In this document: positions 35,020 through 43,577 of the stretch, piece by piece | How positions within the stretch are numbered: the stretch's first letter is position 1 | How the letters are laid out: every line of letters starts with the position of its first letter | Assembly (NCBI GenBank): GCA_965220385.1 | Contig: OZ244825.1 | Coordinates: 1,364,001-1,428,000, forward strand | DNA from: PCPOR2b sp965220385 | GTDB taxonomy: Bacteria; Poribacteria; WGA-4E; PCPOR2b | Direction of reading: 5' to 3' | DNA: 64,000 bases | Program-made: the position numbers and the translations under genes | The notes under the pieces: generated by a model | Databases searched by the model: none | What the model was told of the DNA's origin: nothing | What the model saw: the letters and a program-made list of their open reading frames with translations, nothing else

Positions 35020-35904
35020 ATGAGTCTTGATGTTCGATCCCCAAAATTATTAGATCTAATTGATGCTGATGCAGAACTGCAGCAGCTTGGAACCGGTTGT
35101 GAGTTCACAGAAGGACCCGTTTGGCATGCCGAAGGGAAGTTTCTGTTATTCAGTGATATCCCTGCAAACCAGATGAAAAAGTGGACTGCGGAGGAAGGTA
35201 TCACCAACTTCAGGGTTCCTTCGGGAAAATCCAACGGTTTGACCTACGATAAGCAGGGAAGGCTTGTCGCGGCCGAGCATGCCAATCGTCGAGTGTCGCG
35301 GACCGAAGCTGATGGGACCGTGGTTACAGTCGCATCGCACTATGAGGGGAAACGCTTGAACAGTCCCAACGATGTTGTTTTGAAATCAGATGGCAGCATC
35401 TATTTTTCTGATCCACCCTACGGCCTAACAGCCGAATACGGTGTTCTAGGTGAGCAAGAGCTTGACTTTCAGGGCGTTTACCGCCTTTCACCTGACGGTC
35501 AAACACTAGCACTGTTGATTGATGATTTTGATCGCCCGAATGGACTCTGCTTCTCGCCCGACGAGTCAATCCTGTATATTGACGATACCGAACGGATGCA
35601 TATCCGTGCGTTTGATGTCCAGCCAGATGGTACAATCACAAACGGTCGGATTTTCGCCGAGGAAGAGGGCGACGATGGCGTGCCAGATGGCATGAAAATT
35701 GACGTGCATGGTAACGTCTATCTCACCGGTCCTGGCGGTATTTGGATTTTCGACTCCTCCGGGGAGCATCTTGGGGTCCTTCAAACCCCCGAGCGGGCGG
35801 CTAACCTTGGTTGGGGCGGCGATGATTGGAGCACGCTGTTCATCACAGCGAGTACCTCACTTTATAGCATTCAGTGTAAGGTCTCAGGAATCCCTGTTCC
35901 ATAG
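35020..35904 (+). CDS. SMP-30/gluconolactonase family protein
   Basis: A 294-residue six-bladed propeller lactonase-type protein, without a signal peptide. Landmarks are TEGPVWHAEGKFLLFSDI near residue 30, the RLNSPNDVVLKSDGSIYFSDP segment near 112-132, DRPNGLCFSPDESILYIDDT near 170-190 and GVPDGMKIDVHGNVYLTG near 225-242. The Glu near 30, Asn near 116, and Asn/Asp near 172-228 are the expected calcium/zinc ligands. It should hydrolyse a sugar lactone. AAGGAGG precedes ATG 35020. It is followed by a VOC-family gene 30 bp away. Confidence 0.9.
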   Translation: MSLDVRSPKLLDLIDADAELQQLGTGCEFTEGPVWHAEGKFLLFSDIPANQMKKWTAEEGITNFRVPSGKSNGLTYDKQGRLVAAEHANRRVSRTEADGTVVTVASHYEGKRLNSPNDVVLKSDGSIYFSDPPYGLTAEYGVLGEQELDFQGVYRLSPDGQTLALLIDDFDRPNGLCFSPDESILYIDDTERMHIRAFDVQPDGTITNGRIFAEEEGDDGVPDGMKIDVHGNVYLTGPGGIWIFDSSGEHLGVLQTPERAANLGWGGDDWSTLFITASTSLYSIQCKVSGIPVP

Positions 35905-35934
35905 AGACTAGTATTGGCTAAGGAGGGAACAAAG

Positions 35935-36429
35935 ATGAAAAAGGTGACGCGGTTAGCAATTCTGATTGCTGTTCTTGCTGTTCTGATACTTAGCGCAAAC
36001 ACACCCATAAATCCTCAAGTCGGGGAGGAGGAAGATAAGATGGAAATGAAAATCTGGAAAATCGCTCTACTGATGAACGACATGGAGAAAGCGGAAGATC
36101 TGTACGTTAATAAGCTCGGTCTTAAAGTGCTAGATCGCTTGGATCTCGGTGAGATTGGCGAGGCGATCTTCTTGGACGCGGGTAACGTGAACCTGGAACT
36201 CATCCCTGCCGCTGCATTTGAAGGGGTCTGGGGCCTAGACCGGCCAGGCGTGCATCACATCTCGTTTAAGGCTGACGATGTTGAGGCGGGCACCGAAATA
36301 CTCCGCGAAAAAGGGGTTACTGTCAAAAAAGAGCCTTTCCAACCCCTCGAAGGAATGACACTCGCCTTCTTTGACGGGCTTGATGGGGTTAATCTGCAGC
36401 TGTACCGTCACGATAAAGGGGAAGAGTAA
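35935..36429 (+). CDS. VOC (glyoxalase/bleomycin-resistance) fold protein with N-terminal signal-like segment
   Basis: A 164-residue protein from ATG 35935 (AAGGAGGG just upstream). The first 30 residues (MKKVTRLAILIAVLAVLIL) look like a signal peptide, which is unusual for this fold. From residue 37 a single VOC module follows (KIWKIALLMNDMEKAEDLYV, HHISFKADDVEAG, LAFFDGLDGVNLQLY). A second strong site (GGGGAGGAGG) lies before an internal ATG at 36040, which would give a 129-residue cytoplasmic form. Metal ligands of the VOC type (His in HHIS, Glu/Gln near the ends) are present. Likely dimeric; substrate unknown. Confidence 0.8.
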   Translation: MKKVTRLAILIAVLAVLILSANTPINPQVGEEEDKMEMKIWKIALLMNDMEKAEDLYVNKLGLKVLDRLDLGEIGEAIFLDAGNVNLELIPAAAFEGVWGLDRPGVHHISFKADDVEAGTEILREKGVTVKKEPFQPLEGMTLAFFDGLDGVNLQLYRHDKGEE

Positions 36430-36529
36430 GAACACCATTGACGCTACGCTGATTTAGAAGTGAAGGCGCGAAGGGACAGGGAGATCGACGGTTATTTTTC
36501 GGTCTCTCTTCCCTTCATTCTTCCGATTT

Positions 36530-36625
36530 GGGATTTACGCAGCTAACTGTAGGCGGGGTTTCCCAGATAGGATCAGGATGCAAACCGACTTGCCCCGCAC
36601 CACCTGTGCTGAAATGCGTAGTTCC
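36530..36625. repeat. 96-bp MITE-like element with inverted ends
   Basis: The left end GGGATTTACGC and the right end (reverse complement GGAACTACGC) match at the conserved GG and TACGCA positions, as in the element at 34711. It sits 36 bp upstream of the dut ATG, so its right end could carry expression signals for the dut-thyA-folA genes. Confidence 0.5.
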
Positions 36626-36661
36626 TGTCAATGAAAAATTTCTTTACGATTTGGCATACCC

Positions 36662-37102
36662 ATGAAAGTCAAAATCAAACGTCTTGATGAAGATTTACCG
36701 CTCCCGAAGTATGAAACGGACGGTTCCGTCGGTTTTGATCTCTTATGCCGCGAATCCGTGACAGTTGCACCTCACGCAGTGGCGTTGATCCCGGCAAACG
36801 TGATTGTCGAAACACCGCCAGGATATATGTTGATGGTGACATTGCGCAGCAGTACGCCCCGGAAATTCGGACTCCTAATTCCCCACGGTGTTGGTGTCAT
36901 TGACCTGGATTACTGCGGCGAAGGCGACGAAATTCAGATCCAGATCTATAACTCCACCGAGCAACCTGTCACCGTTGAACGGGGCGATAGGATTGCACAG
37001 GGCATCTTTGTCCGTGTGGATACCGCTGAATGGGTAGAAGTAGCCCAAATGGGGGCAGAGACACGCGGAGGATTCGGCAGCACGGACCATCGGAAGGGAT
37101 AA
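36662..37102 (+). CDS. dut: deoxyuridine triphosphatase (dUTPase)
   Basis: A 146-residue trimeric-type dUTPase that hydrolyses dUTP to dUMP and pyrophosphate, keeping uracil out of DNA and supplying thymidylate synthase. The five motifs appear in order: TDGSVGFDL (19-27), LRSST (61-65), GVGVIDLDYCGE (77-88), GDRIAQ (105-110) and the C-terminal RGGFGST (134-140). Motif 3 has Cys where Arg is common (DYRGE). It leads a dut-thyA-folA run with a 55-bp gap to thyA. Confidence 0.92.
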   Translation: MKVKIKRLDEDLPLPKYETDGSVGFDLLCRESVTVAPHAVALIPANVIVETPPGYMLMVTLRSSTPRKFGLLIPHGVGVIDLDYCGEGDEIQIQIYNSTEQPVTVERGDRIAQGIFVRVDTAEWVEVAQMGAETRGGFGSTDHRKG

Positions 37103-37157
37103 TTTGAAGGCGTTCAGTTGTTTTTCTAAGACTTTGTTGCGTTGGAAAGGCTAGGAG

Positions 37158-37976
37158 ATGAAGCAGTATTTAGATGCACTGAAACAAATTATAGAAACAG
37201 GTGTCGACCGTGGGGGACGTAACGGTGCCACCCGCACACTTTTCGGCATGCAGATGCGTTACAATATGGCAGATGGTTTTCCTGCTGTCACGACCAAAAA
37301 GTTGGCGTTCAAGGTCATGAAAGCCGAACTCTTGGCGTTCTTGAGAGCCTACTCCGACGTCAAAGACTTCCAGAAGTTGGGTTGTCATGTCTGGGACGCT
37401 AACGCAGATGCAGATTACTGGAAGCCAAAAGCGCGGTTTGAGGGCGATCTCGGTCGAATCTACGGCGTGCAATGGCGGTTTTGGAGGACTCCCGACGGGC
37501 AGACCGTAGACCAGATTGCCAACACCATTGAAGGAATTAAAACGCAACCCTACAGTCGTAAGCATATTGTAACTGCTTGGAATCCGGGTGAACTCGATCA
37601 GATGGCACTTGAGCCTTGTCCCACACTTTTTCAATTCTTTGTCGCTGAAGGGAAACTATCACTTCATCTGTTTCAGCGAAGTTGTGATATGTTTCTCGGT
37701 GTCCCGTTCAATATCGCTTCATACTCCTTGCTGCTCCACATGGTCGCACAAGTAACGGACTTAGTGCCGGGCGAATTCATCCATACCTTGAGCGATGCAC
37801 ATATCTACCATATCCATTTTGAGCAGGTGGAAACACAGTTGCAGCGAGAACCGATCGAACTTCCAGAACTTTACCTGAATCCACAGATCACAGAGATTGA
37901 CAACTTCAAGATGCAGGACATCAAGCTGCGCAACTATAAGCATCATGGCACGATTAAGGCACCGATGGTGGTCTGA
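37158..37976 (+). CDS. thyA: thymidylate synthase
   Basis: A 272-residue folate-dependent thymidylate synthase that methylates dUMP to dTMP. Diagnostic segments are ATRTLFGMQMRYNM (24-37), the catalytic cysteine box ALEPCPTLFQFFV near 150, RSCDMFLGVPFNIASY near 175-190 and SDAHIYHIHFEQ near 212-223. In typical enzymes the catalytic Cys is followed by His (PCH); here it is PCP, a change next to the nucleophile. Other key residues (Asp/Asn of the RSCD-N box and the His-x-Tyr pair) are intact. Encoded between dut and folA. Confidence 0.94.
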   Translation: MKQYLDALKQIIETGVDRGGRNGATRTLFGMQMRYNMADGFPAVTTKKLAFKVMKAELLAFLRAYSDVKDFQKLGCHVWDANADADYWKPKARFEGDLGRIYGVQWRFWRTPDGQTVDQIANTIEGIKTQPYSRKHIVTAWNPGELDQMALEPCPTLFQFFVAEGKLSLHLFQRSCDMFLGVPFNIASYSLLLHMVAQVTDLVPGEFIHTLSDAHIYHIHFEQVETQLQREPIELPELYLNPQITEIDNFKMQDIKLRNYKHHGTIKAPMVV

Positions 37977-37990
37977 GAGGGAAGGTGCTG

Positions 37991-38491
37991 ATGATTATCT
38001 CCATCATTGCGGGTATGGATGAAAATTGCCTAATTGGTCAGGGCAACCACCTGCCTTGGAGACTGCCAGCCGATATGAAACACTTCCGCCGACATACAGT
38101 GGGCAAGCCCGTGCTGATGGGACGGAAAACCTTCGAATCCATTGGCAAACCCCTACCGAAGCGTACCAATATCGTACTGACAAACAACCGTGATTACCGG
38201 GCGGAGGGCTGTATCATCACCCATTCCATCGGCGAAGCGTTGGAGGCAGCCAGCGGCTGCGAAGAGCTTATGGTAATCGGTGGCGCCTCGATCTACGAAC
38301 TATTTCTGCCCCGGGCGGATCGTCTATATTTGACGTGTATCCACGACTCTTTTGAGGGAGATACCTATTTTCCGGCGTTGGATTTAACGCACTGGCAAGA
38401 AGTCAAACGGACTGACCGCCGACCCGATGAGAAAAACCCGCACCCCCACAGCTTTATCTTCCTGCACAGAAGGAGTGAAGATGCCCACTAA
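37991..38491 (+). CDS. folA: dihydrofolate reductase
   Basis: A 166-residue DHFR that regenerates tetrahydrofolate after ThyA. It has the IIAGMDENCLIGQGNHLPWRLPADM segment with the PW loop near 20 and Asp at the catalytic position, LMGRKTFESIGKPLP (NADPH site) near 41-55, VLTNN, and VIGGASIYELFLP near 92-104. ATG 37991 was chosen over the GTG two codons earlier because it gives the usual strand start. The gene overlaps the ThuA-like gene by 11 bp. Confidence 0.94.
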   Translation: MIISIIAGMDENCLIGQGNHLPWRLPADMKHFRRHTVGKPVLMGRKTFESIGKPLPKRTNIVLTNNRDYRAEGCIITHSIGEALEAASGCEELMVIGGASIYELFLPRADRLYLTCIHDSFEGDTYFPALDLTHWQEVKRTDRRPDEKNPHPHSFIFLHRRSEDAH

Positions 38492-39152
38492 TCGGTTAAA
38501 ACTCTGTATGCTTTCCGGTTCTTTCGAGTATGACTCAGAAACATCACTCGCCATTTTCCAAGACTATATAGAGAAAAACCACCCCGTTCAGTCAACACAG
38601 ATTATTTATCAAAGTGAAGACGATGAAAAATCCCTCGACCCCTTGCAAGATACAGATGTACTGTTAGTTTTTACACGTCGCCTCAATACCACCGGTAAAG
38701 AACTCGACCGCTTCAAAGCCTACTGCACCGAAGGCAGACCCATAGTCGGGGTGCGGACGGCGAGTCACGCCTATCAGAATTGGCTTGGCTTTGATAAAGA
38801 TGTGCTTGGTGGGGACTACCAAGGCCATTACGGTGCAGGTCCCATCGCTCACGCCGAAATCAATCCAGGCGCAAAGGATCATCCCATCCTACACGGCATC
38901 TCGAACTTTGACTCCTACGGCAGCTTATACAGAAATCCCTCCATTGCTACTGATACCACATTGCTGCTAACTGGGAGAGCGGAAGAACACACCGAGCCGG
39001 TCACATGGACACGCCTTCATCGAGGTGGCCGTATTTTCTACACCTCACTTGGCCATCAGCAAGATTTTGAGGTTGAGATGTTTTTGAGGTTGCTTGCCAA
39101 TGCCGTTCTGTGGACAGGTGGGCGATTGGATGCCATACAACATGTAGCCTAA
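38481..39152 (+). CDS. ThuA-like (trehalose-utilisation domain) protein
   Basis: A 223-residue class-I glutamine-amidotransferase-like fold, typical of ThuA proteins. ATG 38481 has AAGGAG close by and overlaps folA. Segments: DTDVLLVFTRRLNTTGKELD near 50, GRPIVGVRTASHAYQNW near 82-98, and the GGDYQGHYG-type loop near 110. Families of this sort occur with sugar oxidoreductases, but the enzymatic activity is not established. The following gene is an amidohydrolase 74 bp away. Confidence 0.8.
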   Translation: MPTNRLKLCMLSGSFEYDSETSLAIFQDYIEKNHPVQSTQIIYQSEDDEKSLDPLQDTDVLLVFTRRLNTTGKELDRFKAYCTEGRPIVGVRTASHAYQNWLGFDKDVLGGDYQGHYGAGPIAHAEINPGAKDHPILHGISNFDSYGSLYRNPSIATDTTLLLTGRAEEHTEPVTWTRLHRGGRIFYTSLGHQQDFEVEMFLRLLANAVLWTGGRLDAIQHVA

Positions 39153-39226
39153 TGCTGCCAAATATCTCCGCGTAACGGGAAGGCGATTTACGTACTAATC
39201 CAAACTACAGTTGATGAAGGAAGCCT

Positions 39227-40219
39227 ATGGGCACGATTGATTACAGAGAGTTTGACCGGGACATATGGGAAAAGGAGTTAGAGGACTTCGTGCCTCCTGT
39301 CGTCTACGACATGCACACCCACATGTGGTCGGAAGCGCACAAAGGTACACTCACAGGTCCACCCACCGGACTTCGTTTGGAGATCGATTACCAGGACCAT
39401 CTGGCGTGGGCAGCGAAGCTGTATCCGGGACGCGAGATGCATTACCTTGTACTGGGCACTCCAATGCCCGGTATGGATGCAGAGGGACACAACGACTGGA
39501 TGGCGGTGGAGATGGCAGCAGATCCACAATCAGAAGTGAACATGATGGTAACGCCGGAAATGACGCCGGACTATGTTGCAGCGCAGGTGAAGAAACACGA
39601 TTTCTTCGGACTAAAACCGTATCGCACATTCGCATCGGATCCGGCAAATGCTCGAATTCAGGATTTCCTGCCCGAATCTTTTATTGAAGTAGCAGACGAT
39701 ATGGGACTGGCAATCACGATGCACCTTGCCAAGAAAACGGGTCCGGCTGACCCTGAAAACATAAAAGACCTGCACTATTACACGGAACGATACCCGGGTG
39801 CCCAATGGATTCTCGCTCACTGCGCGCGTGCGTTCAACGCCTTTATGATGGAGGAAGCTATCCACATCCTCAAGGATATGCCAAATATCTGGTACGATAC
39901 ATCAGCAGTAAATGATATCTACTCCCACTTTCTCCTGATGAAGCATGAGGATCGTCGACGGGTAATGTTCGGATCGGACAATATCGTGGCAGGTTGTGCG
40001 CGCGGCAAGTATATCACCTATGGGCGGGCGTGGGAATATTATGGCGGTTTTCCAGATCTGCCGCACTGTGATCCGACGCCGACTTTTGTCATTTACGAAC
40101 AATTGCGTCAGGAGCGGCAGGTCGCAGATATGCTCGGTCTAACGTCGGAGGAAATCGAGGATCATTTCTCCGGGAATGCAATACGGTTTATCAAGCAGTT
40201 GCGAACCGGACGTAACTAG
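39227..40219 (+). CDS. amidohydrolase (TIM-barrel metal-dependent hydrolase)
   Basis: A 330-residue amidohydrolase-2 type barrel. It has the first metal motif H-x-H in YDMHTHMW near residue 28, the barrel strand ITMHLAKKTG near 165, WILAHCARAFN near 193 and the closing Asp in MFGSDNIVAG near 247. Such enzymes hydrolyse or decarboxylate cyclic amides and aromatic acids. AAGGAAG precedes the ATG. It lies between the ThuA-like gene and the GcvT/YgfZ-like gene, whose start is 19 bp past its stop. Substrate unknown. Confidence 0.82.
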   Translation: MGTIDYREFDRDIWEKELEDFVPPVVYDMHTHMWSEAHKGTLTGPPTGLRLEIDYQDHLAWAAKLYPGREMHYLVLGTPMPGMDAEGHNDWMAVEMAADPQSEVNMMVTPEMTPDYVAAQVKKHDFFGLKPYRTFASDPANARIQDFLPESFIEVADDMGLAITMHLAKKTGPADPENIKDLHYYTERYPGAQWILAHCARAFNAFMMEEAIHILKDMPNIWYDTSAVNDIYSHFLLMKHEDRRRVMFGSDNIVAGCARGKYITYGRAWEYYGGFPDLPHCDPTPTFVIYEQLRQERQVADMLGLTSEEIEDHFSGNAIRFIKQLRTGRN

Positions 40220-40238
40220 TATAGCGGAGGTCCAGTTG

Positions 40239-41330
40239 ATGAAGAGAACACCACTTTACAAAACCCATCATGCGCTTGGGGCTACCTTTGCAAAGAACTA
40301 TGAAGAATGGGAACTGGTTGATTATTTCACAAATCCTGACCAAGAGCATCACGCTGTAAGACAAAGTGTTGGCGTCGTAGATCTCTCGCATCGCGGGAGG
40401 TTCCGTCTTACAGGAAGCGATCGAGCGGCATATCTCCACCGCATTATCTCTAACGATGTTGAAGGGCTTTCGGTTGGACAGGGGAACTACGCGACCATCC
40501 TAACAAATCGTGGAAAAATCATCGCTGACATGAAAGTGTTTGTATTCGATGATGCTATCGGTCTAGAGACCGCTCCTATAACTACATCTAGCCTCTATCA
40601 GGAGCTAGACAAATATCTGATCGCCGATGATGTGGCGATCGAAGATTTCACCGAGTGCACAGGTGTCGTGGGCGTGCATGGTCCGAAGTCTGCCGAACTG
40701 CTTCAACAAGCCTGCGGATTCGATGTCAAAGACCTCCCAGAATATCACAGTGTTGTTGATGAAGTGGAGGGAGGACAGATCGTCTGCAGCCGCGCTAACG
40801 AAACGGGCGAAATGGGTTACAATCTCTGCGTTGCCTCGGAATCGATGGAATGGCTGTGGGATAGTATCTTGGCAGAGGGCCGTTCGTCTGAGATTGCGCC
40901 TGTCGGCTTGGCTGCCCTGAATAGCCTCCGAATTGAGGCAGGTATTCCGCAAATCGGAGCGGAACTGGGGGATTCGGTGTTTCCAGGAGAAGCCGAGTTA
41001 GAAAGTGCCATCAGTTACGAGAAAGGCTGTTATATCGGTCAGGAAATTGTGGCGCGCATGAAGTATCGTGGTCACCCGAACCGCTTGCTACGCGGGTTCG
41101 AAATCACCGGTGACACGTTACCCCAGAGTGGCGATCGCCTCCTTGATGGGGACAAAGAGATTGGTTGGATTACCAGCGCGCTTGTTTCACCGACCTTTGA
41201 TATGCCAATCGCGATGGGGTATGTCCGAACCGCGTTTACCGATGAAGATAGCGAAGTAGAGGTTGAGACAGAGACAGGTCGCCTGAAAGCAAGGGTTCAA
41301 CTGCTCCCTTTCTACCGGCGTGATGCGTAG
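40239..41330 (+). CDS. folate-binding YgfZ/GcvT-like aminomethyltransferase family protein
   Basis: A 363-residue protein from ATG 40239 (GGAGG site). It has the GcvT fold: VGVVDLSHRGRFRLTG near 45, DRAAYLHRIISNDVEGL near 62, and the YgfZ signature KGCYIGQEIVARM near 267, which binds tetrahydrofolate. GcvT proper transfers an aminomethyl group; proteins with KGCYIGQE act in iron-sulfur cluster assembly or as demethylases. No glycine cleavage genes are nearby. The three folate-related genes dut-thyA-folA lie 2-3 kb upstream. Confidence 0.85.
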   Translation: MKRTPLYKTHHALGATFAKNYEEWELVDYFTNPDQEHHAVRQSVGVVDLSHRGRFRLTGSDRAAYLHRIISNDVEGLSVGQGNYATILTNRGKIIADMKVFVFDDAIGLETAPITTSSLYQELDKYLIADDVAIEDFTECTGVVGVHGPKSAELLQQACGFDVKDLPEYHSVVDEVEGGQIVCSRANETGEMGYNLCVASESMEWLWDSILAEGRSSEIAPVGLAALNSLRIEAGIPQIGAELGDSVFPGEAELESAISYEKGCYIGQEIVARMKYRGHPNRLLRGFEITGDTLPQSGDRLLDGDKEIGWITSALVSPTFDMPIAMGYVRTAFTDEDSEVEVETETGRLKARVQLLPFYRRDA

Positions 41331-41404
41331 TGTTAGGCACAGATGGACTTTACCTCGGAAGTCTCGGTCACACCGCTACTACTGCTTTCGCGCTACCTTT
41401 TCGT

Positions 41405-41433
41405 TTGACAAAGATATACCTATTTGTTAAACT
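41405..41433 (+). promoter_or_regulatory. promoter for the symporter operon
   Basis: A perfect TTGACA (41405-41410), a 17-bp spacer and TAAACT (41428-41433). Transcription would start near 41440, 60 bp before the DUF4212 gene. Confidence 0.6.
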
Positions 41434-41499
41434 CTGTGTCAGTGCCAGGGTAGGTTATCTCGGTTCATATCGCAAAAAATATAGTAGGGGAGAACGAGT

Positions 41500-41772
41500 A
41501 TGACAGGAAACGATAAAAACCGTGCCTATTGGAAAAAGAACCTACAATACCTTGGGATTTTATTGGCTGTTTGGTTCATCGTCTCTTACGGATGTGCTAT
41601 CCTGTTCGTCGACTTTCTGGACAAGATTAAAATTGGCGGTTTCGGTCTCGGTTTCTGGTTCGCGCAACAGGGATCGATTTATGTCTTTGTCGCGCTGATT
41701 TTTATCTATGTATGTCTTATGAACCGGCTCGATAAGCGTCACAGCACGTCTAATCGAGAGGAGGAGGAATGA
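41500..41772 (+). CDS. DUF4212 small subunit of a sodium/solute symporter
   Basis: A 90-residue protein with two membrane helices (about 17-37 and 55-75), the YWKKNLQYLGILLAVWF start and the YGCAIL segment typical of DUF4212, the small partner of ActP-like sodium:solute symporters. The tail is hydrophilic (DKRHSTSNREEEE). It overlaps the next gene by four bases (ATGA), so the two are translationally coupled. Confidence 0.9.
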   Translation: MTGNDKNRAYWKKNLQYLGILLAVWFIVSYGCAILFVDFLDKIKIGGFGLGFWFAQQGSIYVFVALIFIYVCLMNRLDKRHSTSNREEEE

Positions 41773-43475
41773 GCGTACAGGCATGGACATTTGTAATGGT
41801 TGGAATATCGTTTGCCCTCTACATCGGCGTGGCGATCTGGTCGCGCGCAAGCTCAACTGGGGAATTCTATATTGCTGGTGCCGGTGTGCCTCCCGTTGTG
41901 AACGGGATGGCGACAGCGGCTGATTGGATGAGTGCCGCATCGTTTATTTCGATGGCAGGTCTCGTTTCCTTCATGGGACGCGATGGCTCTGTCTACCTCA
42001 TGGGGTGGACAGGTGGCTACGTGTTACTGGCACTACTCTTGGCACCGTATCTGCGCAAATTCGGGAAGTACACCGTGCCCGATTTTGTCGGTGACCGATA
42101 CTACTCTCGGACGGCGCGTATCGTTGCGGTTATCTGTGCAATCTTTGTATCCTTCACGTATGTCGCTGGGCAGATGCGTGGTGTCGGTATTGTTTTTTCA
42201 AGATTCCTGAACGTTGACATCACCCTTGGTGTGCTGATCGGCATGGGCATCGTGTTCTTTTACGCTGTGCTTGGTGGGATGAAGGGGATTACCTATACGC
42301 AGGTTGCACAATATTGTGTCCTTATCTTTGCCTACCTCGTGCCCGCGATCTTTATCTCCCTATTGATGACAGGGAACATCATCCCACAACTCGGATTTGG
42401 TGGAGTCCTAGCGGATGGCTCCGGCGAATTCCTACTCGATAAACTCAACGGATTGAGTCAAGAGCTCGGCTTCGATGCTTATACCGATGGACGTAAGGCG
42501 ACGATTGATGTCTTTTTTATCACAGCTGCACTGATGCTTGGTACAGCTGGCCTTCCCCACGTTATCGTGCGTTTCTATACCGTGCCGAGAGTCTCAGCGG
42601 CAAGAAGTTCCGCGGGTTGGGCGCTACTGTTTATTGCTATTCTTTACACAACGGCTCCTGCAGTGGCAGCATTTGCTCGAACGAACCTTTTGAATACGGT
42701 TACGGACACAAAATATACGGAAGTTCCGGGCTGGTTCAAGAACTGGGAAACAACAGGCCTTATCAAATTTGATGATAAAAACGGAGACGGTAATATTCAG
42801 TATCGCGGAGCGCATTCGCAGGTCGAAAATGAGTTGACCATTGATCGTGACATTATGGTGCTGGCTAACCCTGAAATCGCCAAGCTGCCGAACTGGGTTG
42901 TCGGATTAGTCGCCGCAGGTGGATTAGCAGCTGCGCTCTCAACGGCTGCAGGGCTGTTGCTAGTAATTTCCACGTCGATTGCACATGATTTACTGAAGCG
43001 GGAGCTCGTTCAAAATATCAGCGAGAAAGGCGAGCTGATCGCCGCCCGTATCGCAGCAGGAATCGCAGTTTGCATCGCGGGCTATTTCGGCATTGACCCA
43101 CCCGGTTTCGTTGGCCAGGTGGTTGCATTCGCCTTTGGCTTGGCTGCTGCCTCATTCTTCCCAGCCATTATTATGGGTATATTCTGGAAACGGATGAACA
43201 ACGTCGGCGCAATCAGCGGCATGATTGTTGGAATTTCCTTCACAGCGGGGTATATTATCTTCTTTAAGTTCATTGCTCCTGAGTTGAATGCACCTGCTCA
43301 CTGGTTGCTTGGCATATCCCCAGAGGGTATTGGAACGCTTGGCATGGTTCTAAACTTTTTAGTGTCCGTTCCCGTCTCGTTACTCACAGCACCACCACCA
43401 CCTGATGTCCAAGAGCTCGTTGACAATATCCGCAGCCCACAAGATGCTGGGCCGCCTCATGAACTATCTGTTTGA
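41769..43475 (+). CDS. sodium:solute symporter (SSS family, VC_2705-like)
   Basis: A 568-residue transporter with about 13 membrane helices. Signs of the family are GEFYIAGAGVPPVVNGMATAADWMSAASFI near residue 32, the GYVLLALLLAPYLRKFGKYTVPDFVGDRY segment near 78, QMRGVGIVFSR near 137, and GLPHVIVRFYTVP near 258. It couples Na+ influx to uptake of a carboxylate such as acetate or a related acid. A charged extramembrane loop (residues about 300-370) is longer than usual for ActP. The small DUF4212 subunit is encoded directly upstream. Confidence 0.9.
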   Translation: MSVQAWTFVMVGISFALYIGVAIWSRASSTGEFYIAGAGVPPVVNGMATAADWMSAASFISMAGLVSFMGRDGSVYLMGWTGGYVLLALLLAPYLRKFGKYTVPDFVGDRYYSRTARIVAVICAIFVSFTYVAGQMRGVGIVFSRFLNVDITLGVLIGMGIVFFYAVLGGMKGITYTQVAQYCVLIFAYLVPAIFISLLMTGNIIPQLGFGGVLADGSGEFLLDKLNGLSQELGFDAYTDGRKATIDVFFITAALMLGTAGLPHVIVRFYTVPRVSAARSSAGWALLFIAILYTTAPAVAAFARTNLLNTVTDTKYTEVPGWFKNWETTGLIKFDDKNGDGNIQYRGAHSQVENELTIDRDIMVLANPEIAKLPNWVVGLVAAGGLAAALSTAAGLLLVISTSIAHDLLKRELVQNISEKGELIAARIAAGIAVCIAGYFGIDPPGFVGQVVAFAFGLAAASFFPAIIMGIFWKRMNNVGAISGMIVGISFTAGYIIFFKFIAPELNAPAHWLLGISPEGIGTLGMVLNFLVSVPVSLLTAPPPPDVQELVDNIRSPQDAGPPHELSV

Positions 43476-43577
43476 TCCGTGTTTTCGCCGAACTGGCCGC
43501 GAGTACTCTCGCCAAGTCATCGGGATGTATAGGTGGACCAAATCCGAGCGACTACAACGCCTTAGATAAGGAACTTT

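Noticed and set aside
36462..36525. Imperfect hairpin after the VOC gene as an intrinsic terminator
   Set aside because: The arms pair poorly and no T-run follows.
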